A DNA stretch of 64,000 nt, taken from the NCBI RefSeq assembly GCF_004363655.1, contig NZ_SNZH01000003.1, forward strand, positions 118,020-182,019, read 5' to 3'. Within the stretch, counting starts at the first letter, position 1, and each line of letters opens with the position of its first letter. Origin of the DNA: Tahibacter aquaticus. GTDB taxonomy: Bacteria > Pseudomonadota > Gammaproteobacteria > Xanthomonadales > Rhodanobacteraceae. The position numbers were made by a program, and so were the translations under genes. Shown here piece after piece: positions 62,035 through 64,000 of the stretch. The notes under the pieces were generated by a model. It was not told the DNA's origin. It did no database searches and worked only from the letters and a program-made list of their open reading frames with translations.

Positions 62035-64000
62035 TTACTGGCAGACGTCGATACGCACGTTGTCGATTTGCATGCCATTCGGTGCTGCCGCGGCAGTGTT
62101 GCTGTCGCTGGTCGCGCGCAAGCGCAACTGCACCGACTGGCCCGCCATGTCGTCGAGATCGACGATGGAGCGGATTGCCGCGGTACCGGCGCTGGAGCGG
62201 CGGCACCAGGCCGGGCGGCCTGCCAGCGGCGCGCCGGCTTCGATGGTGCCGTTGTAGGAGTCGGTGAAGAAGCGATCGGCATTGAGCAGGGTAAACGCGC
62301 CAGCTCCGACCTTGGCTTCCATCGCCGCGGCGTCCCAGCAGCCGGTAGTGCCTTCGATTTCGAAGCTGTGGTACGTGTCGAACGACAGGATCACTGCTTG
62401 GGCAGCCGGAATCGTCACGCTCGGCGACAGCAGCGAGCGGTCGCTGGTCACCGTGTTGTTGGGCACTTTCCAGACATTGCCGGTAAAGCCGGTGGTGCTG
62501 GCGATCGGTGTGCCCACGCTCCAGGCCGTGCCGCCCGCATCGCCGGGTGCGCCCGCGGTCCAGGCCGGCTCGGCGCCGCCCTCGAAGCCGTAGGTGACGA
62601 CGTTGGTCAGGGTGGTGCCGGCAGGGCAGGAGCCCGGAACGCCGGTGGTGAAGGTGAACACTGCCGAGCCAGGACCGGCGCCGCAGTAGTTGGACGGACG
62701 TACACGCCAGAAGTAGGCCGTGCTCGCGGTCAGTGTCGTATCCAGCGTCCAGCTGGTGCCGGTCACCGTCGCCGAGGCAATGATGGTGCCGAAGCCGGCA
62801 CTGCTGGACACTTCAACCAGATAGGTCAGCGCACCCGGCACGGCAGCCCAGGTCAGGGTCGGCCGCACTTTCACGCCGGTGGCCGCGTTGGCCGGGGCGG
62901 TCAGGGTCGGTGCTGCCGGAGCCGTGGCAGACACGCCCAGCTCCAGGCCGATCGCGCTGGTGACGGCGCCGCCGGTACCCGACACGTTTACCGAGTATTC
63001 GCCGCTCGCTGCAGCGCGGCCGCCGACCAGGGTGAACTGGCTGGCACTCGGCGTGACTGCAATCGGATTGGCGCTGAACGACGGCGTGGTGCCGGCCGGT
63101 ACGCCGCTCGGCGTCAGGGTGACGGCCGCATTGAAACCGCCGACCGTGCCAGCCAGCAGGCTCCAGGACGGGTCCGGACCCGGTGTCGCGCCGCAGACTT
63201 CCAGGCGCCGCGGCGTTTCGCTGATCAGCTTGAAGCTGGGCAGGCCGCATTCGCTGAACTTGAAGCTGCAGATGCGCGTCGACCACTGGTTGGTGCTGGT
63301 GGTCGGATAGAACTCGCCGGTAAACCAGAAAGTGCAGTCGTCGCTCGGGTCAACACTCATCGAGGTGTAGTCGCCCCAGCGGCCGCGGCCACTGAAGGAG
63401 CCGGTCTGCGAGCCCGTCGTGGCCGGCGTGCAGGCCTGTTCGTCGCGCAACTGGCCGTCCGGATCGTTGAGGCTGCGGCCGTTGATCATCAGGCGCGGAT
63501 TGATGGCGGCTGCGCCGACGTTGTAGCCAACGCCGATATTGCCGCCCTTGTCGATGGCGATGCCGCCCATCCAGCGGGTATTCGTATCCGGCGTATAGGT
63601 GCCTTCGTCGACGATGATCTTGTTCAGGCCGGCGTCGACCGTGGCCTGGAAGCCGTCGGTGAAGATCGATTCGAAGCGCTGGCTGGCCTGGGCCAGATCG
63701 AAGTGGGTCCAGCGAATGCCGCCCTGGTCACTGGCGCCGAGCACGCCGTGGTTGACCACCAGCGACAGGCGCGTCGGCGAGCCGGGCGGGAAGGCGCGCG
63801 CGGCGGCGCGATACATGATGTGCGTGCCGAATGCGTCCAGCGGTACCGACGAGCCCAGCTGCGGCACGGCGGTGAAGTTGGGTACGAACGGCGTCTTCGC
63901 TGCGACGCGCTGCTCGGTGGATATGGTCGATGTGTTCGGCGTGGTCCAGTTCACGCACATGTCCCAGAACAGGTACTCCGCCGTCGATGCGTCGAAGTGC
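62035..64000 (-). CDS. Large secreted protein with fibronectin/jelly-roll modules, 5' truncated
   Basis: The frame stays open past the right edge, so the start is missing; 655 residues are visible. Features read in order are a region with DQGGIRWTHFDL, IIVDEGTYTPDTNTRWMGGIAIDKGGNIGVGYNV and DPSDDCTFWFTGEFYP (a propeller-like exposed fold), an Ig-like stretch, a fibronectin type III domain (APTLTAPANAATGVKVRPTLTWAAVPGALTYLVEVSS) and a C-terminal jelly-roll-like module (LSFDTYHSFEIEGTTGCWDAA, ATSDSNTAAAAPNGMQIDNVRIDVCQ). Similar end modules occur in secreted proteases and adhesins of this group; no catalytic motif is visible in this part. Confidence 0.8.
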   Translation of the reverse strand, partial: HFDASTAEYLFWDMCVNWTTPNTSTISTEQRVAAKTPFVPNFTAVPQLGSSVPLDAFGTHIMYRAAARAFPPGSPTRLSLVVNHGVLGASDQGGIRWTHFDLAQASQRFESIFTDGFQATVDAGLNKIIVDEGTYTPDTNTRWMGGIAIDKGGNIGVGYNVGAAAINPRLMINGRSLNDPDGQLRDEQACTPATTGSQTGSFSGRGRWGDYTSMSVDPSDDCTFWFTGEFYPTTSTNQWSTRICSFKFSECGLPSFKLISETPRRLEVCGATPGPDPSWSLLAGTVGGFNAAVTLTPSGVPAGTTPSFSANPIAVTPSASQFTLVGGRAAASGEYSVNVSGTGGAVTSAIGLELGVSATAPAAPTLTAPANAATGVKVRPTLTWAAVPGALTYLVEVSSSAGFGTIIASATVTGTSWTLDTTLTASTAYFWRVRPSNYCGAGPGSAVFTFTTGVPGSCPAGTTLTNVVTYGFEGGAEPAWTAGAPGDAGGTAWSVGTPIASTTGFTGNVWKVPNNTVTSDRSLLSPSVTIPAAQAVILSFDTYHSFEIEGTTGCWDAAAMEAKVGAGAFTLLNADRFFTDSYNGTIEAGAPLAGRPAWCRRSSAGTAAIRSIVDLDDMAGQSVQLRLRATSDSNTAAAAPNGMQIDNVRIDVCQ

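Overview
The window is high-GC bacterial DNA. Coding is dense, with many secreted or outer-membrane proteins: two TonB-dependent receptors, a patatin-barrel protein, tandem M72 metalloproteases and several large repeat proteins. Together with the FecI/FecR signalling set, the tail-collar (MdpB-like) triplet, GTAG-type REP palindromes and a RAYT relic, this fits a gammaproteobacterium of the Xanthomonadales (Lysobacterales), perhaps Rhodanobacteraceae. That placement is inference from gene content. I saw no rRNA, tRNA, CRISPR array or intact insertion sequence.

Layout. 1-6.6 kb: 3' part of a giant extracellular repeat protein. 6.7-10.0 kb: three tail-collar proteins, a Tat-exported protein, a GNAT acetyltransferase and a DUF6916-like protein. 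10.2-13.0 kb: two paralogous M72-like metalloproteases. 13.2-14.1 kb: metF with a candidate palindromic operator, followed by about 1 kb of repeat-rich non-coding DNA. 15.1-16.2 kb: membrane diguanylate cyclase. 16.3-19.6 kb: Anbu (ancestral proteasome-like) operon. 19.8-21.3 kb: ahcY under an SAH riboswitch. 21.6-31.8 kb: mixed genes (secreted proteins, ADP-ribosylglycohydrolase, LysR/DUF4865 pair, CadC-type TPR regulator). 32.2-34.2 kb: collagen-like surface protein with a small secreted partner, downstream of a G12 tract. 34.4-40 kb: ATP-grasp protein, 21-bp minisatellite, LytS/LytR-type two-component pair, DUF2306 protein, broken RAYT. 40.5-43.3 kb: TonB-dependent receptor. 43.9-44.6 kb: YfcG-like GST. 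44.7-49.7 kb: five overlapping genes matching the uncharacterised STM4011-STM4015 families. 50-54.5 kb: DUF1993, a fused 3-oxoacid CoA-transferase and a PlpD-like type Vd protein. 54.7-59.5 kb: TonB, FecI-like sigma, FecR and an STN-type receptor. 59.7-64 kb: secreted proteins, the last running off the right edge.

The methionine-cycle genes metF and ahcY lie 5.8 kb apart and appear to be controlled separately, one by a palindrome and the other by an RNA switch. At least eight intergenic spaces carry a modular repeat: a GTAG-type REP hairpin followed by one to three 45-48 bp units ending in a CATCGAG-like motif, sometimes closed by an inverted REP. The least explained systems here are the STM4011-4015 cluster, the Anbu operon with its 26-codon ORF joined on both sides by ATGA overlaps, and this composite repeat family.
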